From: Lichtheimia corymbifera B2541
Taxonomy: Eukaryota; Mucoromycota; Mucoromycetes; Mucorales; Lichtheimiaceae
DNA length: 64,000 nt
Reading direction: 5' to 3'
Assembly: GCA_000697475.1 (NCBI GenBank)
Contig: JNEU01000770.1
Coordinates: 35,886-99,885, forward strand
The notes below the pieces were generated by a model, which ran no database searches, was not told the DNA's origin, and saw nothing but the letters and a program-made list of their open reading frames with translations. The position numbers and the translations under genes were made by a program. This document shows, piece after piece, positions 21,553 through 33,261 of this stretch; within the stretch, counting starts at the first letter, position 1; the number at the start of each line of letters is the position of its first letter.

Positions 21553-24487
21553 CTATGAACGATTCCTTCTACTGGGATCATTATCGGGTAACAATGCATG
21601 GCGGTCGCTTGTAATATCATCATCCTCAGCTTCATCTTCTTCAGATCGACGCAATACTGAGAATTCGTAATCGGAAGCAGCTTGTCGATGTCGTTCAGTC
21701 TCTGATCCAGCAGGTGGTTGCCATGATTTGCGTTTTTGAACGTATAATCCAGTAGCAAGAGCAACGATCGCACCAGTTCCCACCAATGCATAAACAACTG
21801 TACTTCCACTACCAGGGCTTTGTGATGTCGAATCATCCTCGTCCTCATCCTCTTGCTTGGCAGCATCAGCTGCAGGTGATATAGACTCTGGCGTGGATGT
21901 TTGTGTATCAGTGCTATCATTCTCAGCCGTTGCTGTTGTAGTTGTTGTACTAGTCGTAGTGTCTTCCTCTTCCTCTTCTTCTTCTTCTGTTGTTGTGGAT
22001 GATGATGTTGTGGTTGTAGTAGTTGCTGTTGTAGTTGCTGTAGTAGCAGGAGTGGCAGTGGTTGTAGATTTGAGACGCGTAGGTCGTGCAGGAACATGCT
22101 CTGACGTAGTCGTGCTCGTTGCAGAAGCGGACGAAACAATGGTTGAATGATGATCGGATACTGTGGTGTTATGTTCTGCAAGAGGGGCATGAACAGGCTC
22201 GCCTTCAAATCCTGGATCCATTTCACCCCAAAGCGTCAATGTCCAATTGAGCATCGTGCCGTTGCTTTCAGGATGTGTAACATCATATACAAGAAGTGAC
22301 CAATCGCCAAGAGGATCCTCATCCCTGAATATAACAATGATCCATTACTACAAGCTCTTTCCTTCATCCATCATCCAACTTACCAATGCTTGACTGACAT
22401 GAATTTCCAATTACGAATACCATCAGGGCTCTTGTCACCAGGTCGCATGGTAGCAAGCTCGGATTCCACATTGTTGGGACTTTGAAGAGTGATCACAATA
22501 TCACCTCGTCGCTTGTGTTCAATATTCACTGTGGCTGTCACATGCTCCAATCGCTTCAAGCCAGCGTTCTTGACCATATCCTGGGTCACCTTGATCGTGC
22601 TTTTGAGTGGTACCTTTTTGACTTGTGTCGATTCAGGAATAATCTTTCCTCCCACATCCACAGGCAATTCCAAATAGGTCTGTTCATTCACGTGCTCAAA
22701 TGTCTTGGCAGCTTCCACAATGGCATATGCATCCAATTTGCCATATCCAAACTTGTGGTTGTACTTCCGTCCAGAAGGCAATTCTTTCCAATCCTCATCT
22801 TCCAAGTCAACAGGAATAGCTGTTTGCACGCACAAGTGTTGGAGATCGCGCCACGTCAATTCAGGTCGCACGGATAAGACCAATGCAAAGATGCCTGCTG
22901 CTGTTGGAGCTGCTGCTGAAGTACCACCATGGCGATCTGAGCATACATTCTCACCCACATTGGTCGTGTACTATACATGAAACGTTATCAAATAAGCAAA
23001 TTGGACCCTTGATGCCAGCCCCCATCCTTCTACTTACAATGAATTCACCACCGCCACTGGAATAAGCTACAACCATTTGTGCAGAACAGCTTTCGGAATA
23101 GGGAGGATGCGAATTGGTGTGATCAAGTGCACCCACAGTAATTGTATAAATGCTGTTGGTGTATCCATCAAAGTTGCAATTGTCACCAGAGATAGCGCCG
23201 TTTCCAGTAGCGAATACGTAGATCGATCCTTTGCCATCACGTCCATTCTTGATACCGTTTACAAATGCTTCAGCCAAAATGCCAGTAGGTGCCTCCATTG
23301 TCTCACCATTATCAGGTGGTCCCCATGAACACGAAAAGATTTGATTCTCCTGGTACTTGTAGTTCAATGCTGCAGCTTCATCCGAATCTGTAATCTCGGC
23401 AGAGAGGATACGCACACCTAATAACAGTATTTCATTCGTCAAATGTCCTATCTTCCCATGTGTAAAGCATACGTTACCTGCCACCTTGGCATCATAAGCA
23501 ATACCAATACCACATACGTCATTCTTGACTGCAGCAATTTGTCCAGCACAACGAGTACCATGCGTATCATCAAAGAGCTTTGGCTTGGGTAGATCAACGT
23601 GGTCATTAAAGTCGTATGATCCTTCAGCAAACTAATAAACCAAACCCGTTTAGAATGAATTGCATTGGAGAATGGGTGAAGCATACTTACAAAGTTGTCT
23701 TGAAGATCGTGACTCTCATAATCCAATCCGTCATCCAAGATGGCAACAATAGAACCTTCACCGGTGATGCCTAGAATAACCCGGGGTTAATGAGCATGTT
23801 ACACAAATCTAACCATGATGGCAATTATACTTGCCCTGTTTCCAGACACCAGTAACATTGATATCATTTCCGACATTCTCTTGGTTCACCTATGCATGAC
23901 ATTAATCCATATGGCCCTTTTTCCTATCCAATCCCAATCCATACCAAATGCCATTGTCGAGGGAATCCTGGATCTTGAATACCAAGTGTCTCTTGTGCAT
24001 CTTCGAGTGTAAGCTTGCCTTGGTTGATTTCAACAAAAGGTGGCTCTCGCTTTACATGGTGTTCAGGAAGTACAGCCCGTTTAACACGTTGTCTTGGCAC
24101 CTGTGCGTCCATAGCATGAACTCTATCCCACCAGTCGTTGTTCTCAGTGTCTCGCTTGCCCAACCATCGTCGTTCCTTGTGCGCATGGAAAGCTTCCAAG
24201 ATCGGATCGTGTACTGCTGCTGTTGCTGCTGCTACTGCTTGGTCACGCTTGTAGAGTTGTTCATGGTCCAATGTGCTGACGAGGTAATATGTTGTCAACT
24301 CGCCAACAGGTCCTTCGTATTGCACGCCTAGGGCATCTGCAGCTTGAACGGCCAAATGGGCTTCGGATGAGGGTATATGCAAGGTGTAATATCGGCGATC
24401 GGGTGACCGTTTGACGGGTTGTGATGATCCCAGACAGCTTGCTGCCAAGAAACCGGCCACGAGCACCAGGGTAGCTGATGCTTTCAT
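21553..24487 (-). CDS. KEX2: Kexin-type proprotein convertase (Kex2)
   Basis: Seven exons (24487-23945, 23889-23835, 23770-23691, 23631-23478, 23417-23038, 22970-22384, 22324-21553) give 856 residues. Layout: signal peptide (SATLVLVAGFLAASCLGS), prodomain with dibasic sites (QRVKR, HVKR), S8 catalytic domain, P domain, a Thr-rich acidic stalk and a transmembrane helix (VVYALVGTGAIVALATGLYV) with a cytoplasmic tail. The triad is Asp212 (ILDDGLDY), His250 (DDTHGTRCAGQ) and Ser422 (HGGTSAAAPTAAG), with an oxyanion Asn in GDNCNFDGYTNS. Spacing equals that of yeast Kex2. It should cleave after Lys-Arg/Arg-Arg in the late Golgi. Intron 2 (23771-23834) must be GC-AG to hold frame. Confidence 0.95.
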
Positions 24488-25476
24488 TGTCGTTATTAAA
24501 GAAGGGTGATTACAGGTGGGTGGATTAAAAGGACGGGCAAATGGGTGAAAAAGTGAGGCGCAGGAGAGAGAAGGAACAAGTAAGGTTGACCTTGAAGGGC
24601 ATGGTTCACTTTTTGCACTAGGCACGTTGCGGCGCCTGAATGGTTGAATGTACTCTTGTGCAAGGAGGCAAAATGTCGTCGAACAAAGCATACATACATA
24701 GACTATTCCCCTTTCCTGTCTCTTTCAATAAAAACAGATTTACATATATATATCCATAATGGGTCATGTAGTATCCCACAAGCCATTTAATAGTCTTCCT
24801 CAGCTAATATCATAAGGATAATAGAGTAGTACTCTTAGGATTGTGTGTAGTTGAATATGCCGATGCATGCAAAAGAAACAGGAGTGTTTACATGATGACG
24901 CTCGTGACGATAATCTCACCACCTTTTCCCTTTAACCCCAACCCCTCCTTGCTACGCTCATCATCGTTTAGTATCAAAGAGGTCTTGCCGCTAAAATTAA
25001 TTGTAATGGAATCGGTGCTCACCCACTATAATGACAGCCAATGGTCGAGCCACGGTCTTGGTATCTTCCAATCTCCTTATTTTTTGGATGTATCCTCATA
25101 TGTTAATAAAAATTATCGACATGGACGTGAACAATGATTGTTATAAATGATGGGATACTCAAATTGGGCATTGTGGGTGATGATGATGAATCATGCAGCA
25201 TGGTCAGCGATTGTTGTGGTCAATGCGATGGATTCTTTGTTAGCTTTGTCCAAACAGGCCACCCTTGATCCATCATCAAGAACTGCCCCAGTCCCATCTT
25301 GTATAACCCAAATAAGATCCGATCCTTAATATTGGGTATCACGCATGATTACTGTTGCTGCGGCAGCGCGCACTGTGGCGCGGATTTCCCCATGCGTGAT
25401 AGTCTATTGTGTGTGACAGCAACTTATAAATACAATGCTGCGGCTCCATTGATTCCCTTTACGCATTCTCTTGTTC
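24488..25476. other. Divergent intergenic region, KEX2 and hydrolase paralog 2
   Basis: Nearly 1 kb shared by the promoters of KEX2 (minus) and the second hydrolase (plus). An AT run TACATATATATATCC lies near 24741. Only the TATA box at 25425 is assigned. No gene is seen. Confidence 0.35.
25425..25432 (+). promoter_or_regulatory. TATA box of hydrolase paralog 2
   Basis: TATAAATA lies 52 bases upstream of the ATG at 25477, a typical distance for the short-leader genes of this window. Confidence 0.45.
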
Positions 25477-26993
25477 ATGAAATCGTCCACCCACTTTTCG
25501 CTGCGACACAGTATCGCCATTGTTGCAGTTGTTTTATCAGGCATTGCCATCCATCATGTCTTTTCTCAAGGACCTTTCAAAATCCCCGAGGCGCCTATTC
25601 AACTGGAACATGTGCATGATGATTATGCACATGTCATTGATTTATTCAAGGCTAACTTCAAGGATGGCCATGATATCGGTGCTGGTGTAGCGGCATATGT
25701 AGATGGAGAGCTCGTACTCGACATTCAAGGTGGATGGCAGGATGTGCAAAGTGGTGTTCCTTATACCAAAGACACCTTGAATTTGGTGTACTCTTCTACA
25801 AAAATGATGGTAACCCTCATGCCATAACGTTTTCTACTCTTGGCTCATGTCATCCTTTTACTTTTAAAAATTAGACAGCCATTGTGGTGGCACAGCTCGT
25901 CGACAAAGGGGTGTTGTCGTATGATGAGAAAATAGCTACCTATTGGCCTGAATTTGCACAAGGAAACAAAGAAAACGTGACGCTTGGAAATTTGGTTGGT
26001 GTCAAAAAAGTCATCCCCGATGTACATTGGAGCTAAATGTAAACCCAAATTAGATGCGACATGAAGCAGGAGTTGGATGTCTTGATGATATCATTACTTT
26101 GGCTCAAGTACAAGACCCAGAACAGCTTTCCGCTCTTCTAGCTTCCCAACCACACAATTTCAACGGCAATCTCCAACGCAGTTATCATGGCGTAACAGGG
26201 GGGTGGTATGTCAACGAGATTCTCAAGCGCACAGCCAACTGTACGGTGGACCAAGTAGCTGCATCCTATATGAACGACTATGGTATTGAATGGCATTTGA
26301 AACCCCACGAACCCGAATTTGACAATCGCATTACTCGTTATCACTTGCTACCACGACATTATGAAATCTACAACATGATACGAGGTGGTGTGGGATTCGC
26401 TCGATATATGTGGGCCATAATCAAGGATAAGACCAAGGTCATGTCAAAAACCATAGGAATGCCTGGACCTGACGCAGTGGGGCCAGAGCATATAACCGAC
26501 AAGAAATACCGTCAAATCGAAATGCCTTCGATATCCGGCTATACTAATGCACGTTCGGTAAGTGTGTGTTTGTGTGTGTTTGATACATGCACAATGTTGA
26601 GTCTTACTCTTCTCTTTTACAAAGATTGCAAAACTTGCAGCAATGATGGCCAATGGTGGCAAGGCAATCGTATCAGGCGAACCGGATTTACTTTCTACCG
26701 CTGCCTATGCGTCAGCGACTGAACCACTGGATCCCGCTTTTGATTTGATTCTTCAGATGCCGCTTCATATGCAACGAGGAGGATTTCCTATGTTCGAGCA
26801 CTTGGAAATAGATGGCATTACGTTCAATGGTTGGGCTGGCTATGGTGGCAGCGTGTTCTTTTGGAACCAGGAATACAAGATTGGTATTGGATTTGCATCC
26901 AATGCTATCGTTAGTGCCATGTCTCCTGATTATAGAAGCATACCACTGATGGAAGCCATTGTCAAGCAAGCTAGGCTATCTCATCATGGTTAA
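25477..26993 (+). CDS. Membrane-anchored beta-lactamase-like serine hydrolase, paralog 2
   Basis: Four exons (25477-25809, 25875-25994, 26054-26557, 26625-26993) give 441 residues. An N-terminal hydrophobic segment (SIAIVAVVLSGIAIHHVF) is followed by a class C beta-lactamase/esterase domain. The SxxK nucleophile motif is at Ser106-Lys109 (VYSSTKMM), the Tyr region is RSYHGVTGGWYVNE, and the late strand is GWAGYGGSVFFWN. It is clearly paralogous to 16776-15208: the same intron positions, second exons both 120 nt and third exons both 504 nt. The donor of intron 2 is GTTGGT, weaker than its neighbours but the only one that keeps frame. A hydrolytic role (esterase or peptidase) is inferred; the substrate is unknown. 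Confidence 0.88.
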
Positions 26994-27581
26994 GACTGAT
27001 GTGTAAGGATAGTTGTGTCTTTTAATAAAGGAGAAATGACTGTAAATGGCAATGATCAGCTGATTGATGGGAAACAAAAGAGTCGTAAGGGGTGCCACTT
27101 TGATCCATTATGCTGTGTGTGAGTATGTGCGCGTGTAACACTATATGGTTGACAGGCATCATCAGGGTCATCTATACTCCTGCAAGCACACATACCCTCG
27201 AGTACTACATACGGGCATTGATTTTCTTCGCACGTGCCATTATGGATGCATATAAATGCGAGTCAATCGGGTGCTATCAAAAGATATATTATGCAAAGGA
27301 ATGATTTATTCATGCGAGCTACTAGAAAAGCTACCGATGCAACCCATACGTTGCCAGATCGTGTGCTTGTGTAATGTAACACCACAAACATGCTCCAAAT
27401 CGGTGAACTTGAAGTGTGAAAATACAAGCTTGACAACATGCAAGGACCGTGGTAAGATGGTAGAAACAAATAAAATTTAGACACCTGATGATACAACAAA
27501 TACAGAGAATGATTCCTTTCTATGCTTATAACCGTATCCTGCGATTGATGCTCTTAACAAATAGTTTCACTATTATCATCA
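26994..27581. other. Intergenic region
   Basis: No gene, RNA gene or repeat is recognised between hydrolase paralog 2 and the small minus-strand ORF. Confidence 0.3.
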
Positions 27582-27848
27582 TCATAATGAGCTTATGTCT
27601 TGGATGGTGTAAATTTGATAATACATACCACTATCAGCTGGGCGATTCCACCTTGAATGTTGATTGTAATTGACATAATGTACGGATGGCGGATCATTTG
27701 AAAAGGAAACGGTGTTATGGTGCGTGGATCGATTATGTTGTCGGTGAGCAGCGGATGACGAGGGCGTTGGTTTTGGGATTGGTTTGTACCAAGCATCCAA
27801 TACTGGAAGCGTATCGTATACTGAAGGTTTAGATGAAATGACTGCCAT
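27582..27848 (-). CDS. Small protein of 88 residues, unrecognised
   Basis: A single ATG-led frame beginning MAVISSKPSVYDTLPVLDAW, rich in Ser, Pro, His, Asn and Tyr, with no signal peptide, membrane segment or known motif. A TATA box (27924-27931, minus strand) lies about 80 bases upstream and a CA-rich leader lies between, which is the main support. It could be a real small gene, the first exon of a longer one, or a chance ORF. Confidence 0.4.
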   Translation of the reverse strand: MAVISSKPSVYDTLPVLDAWYKPIPKPTPSSSAAHRQHNRSTHHNTVSFSNDPPSVHYVNYNQHSRWNRPADSGMYYQIYTIQDISSL

Positions 27849-27923
27849 GATGGTATTTGTGTTTGTGTGTGTGTGTGTGAAGAAAAGAGAGTACAGAAAA
27901 GGATGGAGGATGGGGACGAGTGC

Positions 27924-27931
27924 CTTTTATA
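27924..27931 (-). promoter_or_regulatory. TATA box upstream of the small minus-strand ORF
   Basis: TATAAAAG on the minus strand, about 76 bases upstream of the ATG at 27848; the intervening leader contains a CA microsatellite. Confidence 0.4.
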
Positions 27932-29137
27932 TGCTTGTTTAATATGCGACCCTGTAATACCCATTTTTGTTTCCCTTCGGAGACAATCACACGCTCCATT
28001 GTGGACTTTTTCCACCCCCACAGAGAGCATGGCGCCGCTCTTTGTTACATGCATGTACGTTGTTTGCCTAAGCTGCATGTGTATATCTATATATAAAATG
28101 GAGAATGAACCTACCGCTACCGGATGGCCTGATTTGGGTCGGCTCGGAGGGCGGTTTTCATTTGGACTAGAACAAGGACTGTGCACAAAGCTACAAACAT
28201 TTCTTCATGTGCCAAGGGTTATGTGAGCATTCAGCAACGGGATGATTGATATATTGGATGAGCAGCCATTTTAATGGCCAAGAAGAACACGCCATGTTTG
28301 CGTGTATGCATGTTTATTGATAGATTGAGCATAAGCTTTTGCCTTGGTGCACCATTGAACGGCCAAGTTTATTTTTCATTTCTCCCTATGCTATCTAATC
28401 TTGGCGGATGGATCGATACAAAAAGCAAGTGTCTATTACATACTACAATGTTGCCATGCAAGGTACAGCAACGCCAAGCACAATGATGCTAAATTCGAAT
28501 ACCAAGGACTGTTGATTGATCCATGCTGCATGCGAGTTGATACCATGACAACCGGTTATCATGTGCTCACGTGGTCAAGTGCCAAGGTATTGATTTCTGC
28601 GTTGCTGTTATATGGTTCAATCGTGCCGTATGTGTGGTGTGGTGCAACCCATGATGATGGCAGCTTGTCGATCCTCGTGGTACAACGTAGCACTTGTTCA
28701 TGAAGCGTGGTGTCAAATACCCAGTCGTCGTTGTTCATGGTCAGGGTTGTTGTATGATGATGCAACCTAGCATATCGTTTCTTTCCCAAGATAAGCACGT
28801 ACATGCATCCCATCTACCACCTTATTAGGCAACACAACATAGCAGAGTAATGATTTGTCCTACCATTTATTTCACTTTTTGGACGACGTTCAAGGCGTGT
28901 GTATGTGCGTGTGTATGTGTGTATGTGTGTATGAGTGAGATGGGTCACTTTGTCTCCTTGTCTACGTGCAGCCCCTTCTTCCTCTCTTTCGTTCCTCCTC
29001 CTCGTAAAGCAAACCCCTAGAAACTCACAAGTCAGATCAGTCTTCTTCCCCTTTCCACTCTCGCATCAGCATCTACAAACCATCTTTGTCCCTTTCTCCA
29101 TTTTTCCGGTTTCTTTTCACGCCCATTACCATTCATC
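27932..29137. other. Intergenic region upstream of septin
   Basis: It is mostly without recognised features. A GT-rich run lies near 28895-28932 and a pyrimidine-rich leader at 28970-29130. A minus-strand frame at 28740-28559 (MNNDDWVFD start) could be a small gene with one intron, but nothing else supports it. Confidence 0.3.
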
Positions 29138-31030
29138 ATGTCAAGTGAGTTGTCTTGTGCTCAATCGCTCGTAACTTTTGACTCATGTCTCTATTGAATA
29201 GCTGAACAAAGCAACGGTCCTCCTTCTGGGGTATGTATGCATACGTCTTGTGGGCTCGAAACGGGAAAAAAAGTGACCAAGGATAGCTGACCACATTCTT
29301 GTCTCTCTCTCTCTTTCTTTCTATAACAGATCCAGGTTGTTCGCAAGAAGCTTCAAGGCTATGTTGGTTTTGCCAATCTTCCCAACCAAGTCCATCGCAA
29401 GTCTGTAAAAAAGGGTTTCCAGTTTACCTGCATGGTTGTCGGTATGTCATATGCATGGATTTTAGGGAGAGAGTGAATGAGACTATGTGGATGTGTGTGA
29501 GTGTGTGTAACCCCTCTCTGATCTCCCTTTTATCATGGATATAGGTGAATCTGGTCTTGGAAAGTCTACTCTTGTTAATACGCTCTTCAATACTGGATTA
29601 TATCCTCCAAAGGAAAACGTGGAATTGTCGCATGAAACTCCCCAGACCGTGGAGATCCAATCCATTACTGCTGATATCGAGGAGAATGGTGTCCGCTTGG
29701 AATTGACTGTGGTGGATACTCCTGGATTTGGTGACTTTGTTAACAATGAGCAAAGGTAAAGTGCTTTTGTGTGAAGGGGTTGTCGGATAAGGAGTAGGAG
29801 CATAGCTCGAGAATACAGACTCATCAAAGGGGAATTATAATAGCTGGAAGCCAATTCTTGACAGTATTGAATCCCGTTTTGATGCTTACTTGGAACAAGA
29901 AAACCGGGTCAATCGTCGTCGCTTGGTCGATAATCGCATCCATGCTTGCATTTACTTTATTCAGCCAACAGGTCATGCGTAAGTTGTACATGGATTGTTT
30001 TTATTCATGTTGGTATTAATAGTATTATGCTAGATTGAAGCCATTGGATATTGAATTCATGCGCCGGTTGCACACACGCGTCAATTTGATCCCAGTTATT
30101 GCAAAGGCTGATACATTGACTGAGGAAGAAGTCATGGCATTCAAACAACGTATCCTTGCCGATATCAATCATCACAAGATCCAGATTTATCAAGCACCAG
30201 CTTATGAATACGATGATGAGGAAACCATTGCCGAGAATCGTGAGATCATGTCCAAGATCCCTTTCGCTGTCGTTGGCTCTGACAAGGAGTTTGAGGTCGC
30301 TGGTGGTCAACGTGTCCGTGGTCGCAAGTATCCTTGGGGTGTCATTGAGGTGGATAACGAAGAACACTGCGATTTCGTAAAGTTGAGACAAATGTTAATC
30401 CGGTAAGGATGATTTATTTACTCTCATATACAACGTATCGTTTAACACAAAGGATAATAGCACGCACATGGAAGAGCTCAAGGAATATACCAATGACGTC
30501 TTGTACGAGAACTACCGAACCGAAAAGTTGACAGCTATGGGCATTCAACAAGATCCTACGGTTTTCAAGGAAGTCGAGTAGGTTACAAGATATACACAAC
30601 AGGAGGACAACGTGTGTTTGCTGATAACTTTCTCTCTCTCCTTATTTAGCCCCATTCAAAAGATGGAAGAAGAGCGTCTTGCTCACGAGCAAAAACTTTC
30701 AAAGATGGAAGCAGAAATGAGAGCTGTATTCCAAGCCAAGGTGCAAGAGAAGGAAACCAAGTTGAAGCAATCAGAGGAAGAGGTACAGTAATCTGAAAGG
30801 GTTTCAGGGGAGGAAGGGATATGTAAGGGGGGTAGAGGAGCAATCGATAAACTTGAGCAACTCACTGTGTAACACAAAACACGTAGCTTTATGCCCGTCA
30901 TAAGCAAATGAAGGAAGCCCTTGAAAAGCAGCGTCTCGAATTGGAAGAAAAGCGACGTCGTTTGGAATCTGGTCGACCCATCACACCTGAAAAATCAGCC
31001 AAGAAGCGTGGTTTCACCTTTAACAAGTAA
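29138..31030 (+). CDS. CDC3: Septin, Cdc3 group
   Basis: Nine exons (29138-29144, 29202-29230, 29330-29441, 29545-29755, 29844-29978, 30034-30402, 30461-30577, 30650-30782, 30887-31030) give 418 residues. The first coding exon is only 7 nt. Septins are GTP-binding proteins that assemble into filaments and rings at septa, hyphal branch sites and bud necks. Seen: the lead-in [17 protein letters not shown]-loop GESGLGKS, switch DTPGFGD, base-recognition AKAD, septin unique element ([14 protein letters not shown], then [20 protein letters not shown]) and a C-terminal coiled coil from about residue 330 onward ([19 protein letters not shown]). The sequence best fits the Cdc3/AspB group. All introns are GT-AG, and the upstream leader is pyrimidine-rich. 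Confidence 0.94.
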
Positions 31031-31592
31031 AATCAGCACACACACAATGAACACACACATACCTGCAGCAGAGTACTTTAGCAGTAGATCTTACTCTTTT
31101 TTCTTTATCACCCAGCCCTGGTCCATTTTACCCACACCATAGTATATGTTATTTTACTAGTACTGCGAGCTTCTCAACTACTAGCAAATACCGCTTTGCA
31201 TACGTATAATCGTCACTTTTATCTCATTATGATTCTATCCTACCAATCAAAAGCAAGTGTGGTGTGTTTGTATGAACAAAAATGACCAGCAGTAGCCACT
31301 TCAGCTCGTGCCAGGAAAAGCCTAATGTATGATCGTACCTGAATCCTCCTCCTAATATAGCATTGTTGCACACCATACCGGGCAAATAAAGGATGACCAA
31401 AAAAAAAAAAAAAAACTTCCCGGGTTCCCGGATTCCCACACATAATGGAATAATGCGGGCAATATATCTCCCAAATGTACGTAATCAATGGAGTACAAGT
31501 TGCCTTGATTTATGTGTACGTAATAAATAACCACGTTTTAGAAAAGGGATAGTGATCTTTTGTGTAAGGATATAGCGTATGAAAGGAAGACT
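31031..31592. other. Convergent intergenic region with poly-A tract
   Basis: This is the 3' flank of septin (plus) and hexokinase (minus). It has a run of about 17 A at 31399-31416 and no gene. Confidence 0.4.
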
Positions 31593-33250
31593 TTATAATG
31601 ATGAATCATGCTCCTCGGTCTGTTGTTGTTGTTGTTGTTGTTGGGCAGCCTTGTGAGCAATCATGGCAACTATTGCAGCACCAAGACCAGATCCATCTCG
31701 TGCAAGCGAAAAGCTGATTTTGGCTTCTATTTCAGGTCCATACAACTCAATAAGTGCCTGCATCATCGTGTTATCGAAACCTGGATAGTGTTCATAAAGC
31801 GAGCCATCAATAGCAATTGTACATCCGCTATGGAAAACGTCCGATAGTTCCATGACAGCAGCAAGACCACAAGCTGATAACCGTGCTGCACGACGACCCA
31901 CAAGCTCAATGATAGCCTTGACAGTACGACGATCGTCAAGTGTGGTTCCTGGCAGCTTGAGTACATCCTCGAGAATATGGCGTGTTTCTGCAAGATCACT
32001 GGAGTCATCCGCTTGAATGGTTGACATGTACTCAGTCTCAAAAGTATACGGTTGGTTTAATTCGGTCGAGGAAAAGCCTTTGAACATCATTTGCCGATCG
32101 ACGTAGTGCAGGATGCAGTTACGTGTGATCTCACCCAAATACATTCCTGAAATCATCTTTTCAAACATTTGCTGCCTTGGATTGATGGATTCACGGTCCA
32201 CCTTGCAATCATGGATCGTCAAGGGTAATACTGTGCGTTCACAGTCAAACATGCCCCATTCGGTATTGATGACCATATCTTCAAATGCTGTTTTGCCGCC
32301 CCTCCATTTTTGGATCTTGTCAATCTTTTCATAATAGCCTTTACCGAGTGTGTGAGAAGAACAATAAATGACGGATTATATATCATCACTTACATGCATT
32401 GGTACCTGTACCAAGGATAACACCGATGGCAGTCTCAGGTTGCCTGTATCCTAGAGCCATCAATGTGCCCACCGTGTCATTGACAATCTAATGATGATAC
32501 AACATGAGTACGCATGTACACAATGATCCATGACGTGATTACACACCACACATACATACCGCAGCAATGTTCACTGGCACCTTTTTACGTGAAAATGCAT
32601 CTTGCAACATGACCACGACGTCCTTGTCGACAGCATTTTTACAGGAGAATCCTTTTGTCCATTGCTTGAGCACTCCACGATTGATGGATGTCTGGAATAC
32701 GGGGAAAGAAAATGTAAAACCAAGTTGCAAAGGAGCTTCTGGATCGATATTATCATGACCTTGTTCACTGAGAAAATTGTTGACACACTCCGCAATGAAA
32801 TCGCATAATTGGGTCATCTCCCCCAACTTTAATGCTCCAGGTACTTTGTATTTTTGTTGATGAATACCAAAGTCGCGGTTGCCATGCAACGATACTTCAC
32901 ATACACGCAAATAGGTTCCGCCCAAATCGAGGGCGAGATATTGACCCTTCTCTTGTCCCGTAGGTCGACCTGTTACAAAGGTGGGGATCATAGCCACTGA
33001 AAAGGGTGTTAATGCCAATACATATATCTTTTACACGGGCTTTTTATTCACCTGTTTCTCCCTCGTTATGTAGTCCTTTTTGCATTTCGGATACAAATTG
33101 GTTGACGATAGCACGCATCTTCTGGGTTGATACAGAGAATTGTTGAGTAAGCTCATCCAAGATCTCGTTGCTACGGGTTTGCAGTGACACAGGGGGTGTG
33201 GGAGGTAATGACGGCTCTCGCTTGGATGTTGCTTCCACATGATGCGTCAT
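31593..33250 (-). CDS. HXK: Hexokinase
   Basis: Four exons (33250-33052, 32996-32560, 32487-32394, 32338-31593) give 491 residues. Hexokinase phosphorylates glucose and related hexoses with ATP as the first step of glycolysis. Seen: the phosphate-1 motif ALDLGGTYLRVCEV, the hexokinase signature region FTFSFPVFQTSINRGVLKQWTKGF, catalytic Asp in NDTVGTLMA, the ILGTGTNACYYEK loop, and the adenosine motif IDGSLYEHYPGF. The C-terminus carries eight consecutive glutamines then TEEHDSSL, unusual for the family. The ATG at 33250 is the first in frame. The frame is open up to about 33436 with a Ser/Arg-rich segment, so an upstream exon with another start cannot be excluded. A short uORF overlaps this ATG. 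Confidence 0.93.
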
Positions 33251-33261
33251 TTGATTGCCAT
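33247..33261 (-). promoter_or_regulatory. Four-codon uORF overlapping the hexokinase start codon
   Basis: On the minus strand the bases ATGGCAATCAAATGA encode MAIK-stop. The uORF stop TGA overlaps the hexokinase ATG as ATGA. Termination on the uORF would leave ribosomes exactly at the main start, an arrangement suited to reinitiation control. It applies only if 33250 is the true start and the leader includes 33261. Confidence 0.45.

Noticed and set aside
21857..22150. Plus-strand Val-rich open frame opposite KEX2
   Set aside because: It is the antisense of the Thr-rich stalk of Kex2; low-complexity ACN codons give an open antisense frame.
28559..28740. Small minus-strand frame MNNDDWVFD with a possible downstream exon
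   Set aside because: Splice signals are plausible, but there is no promoter or family evidence and the product would be under 80 residues.
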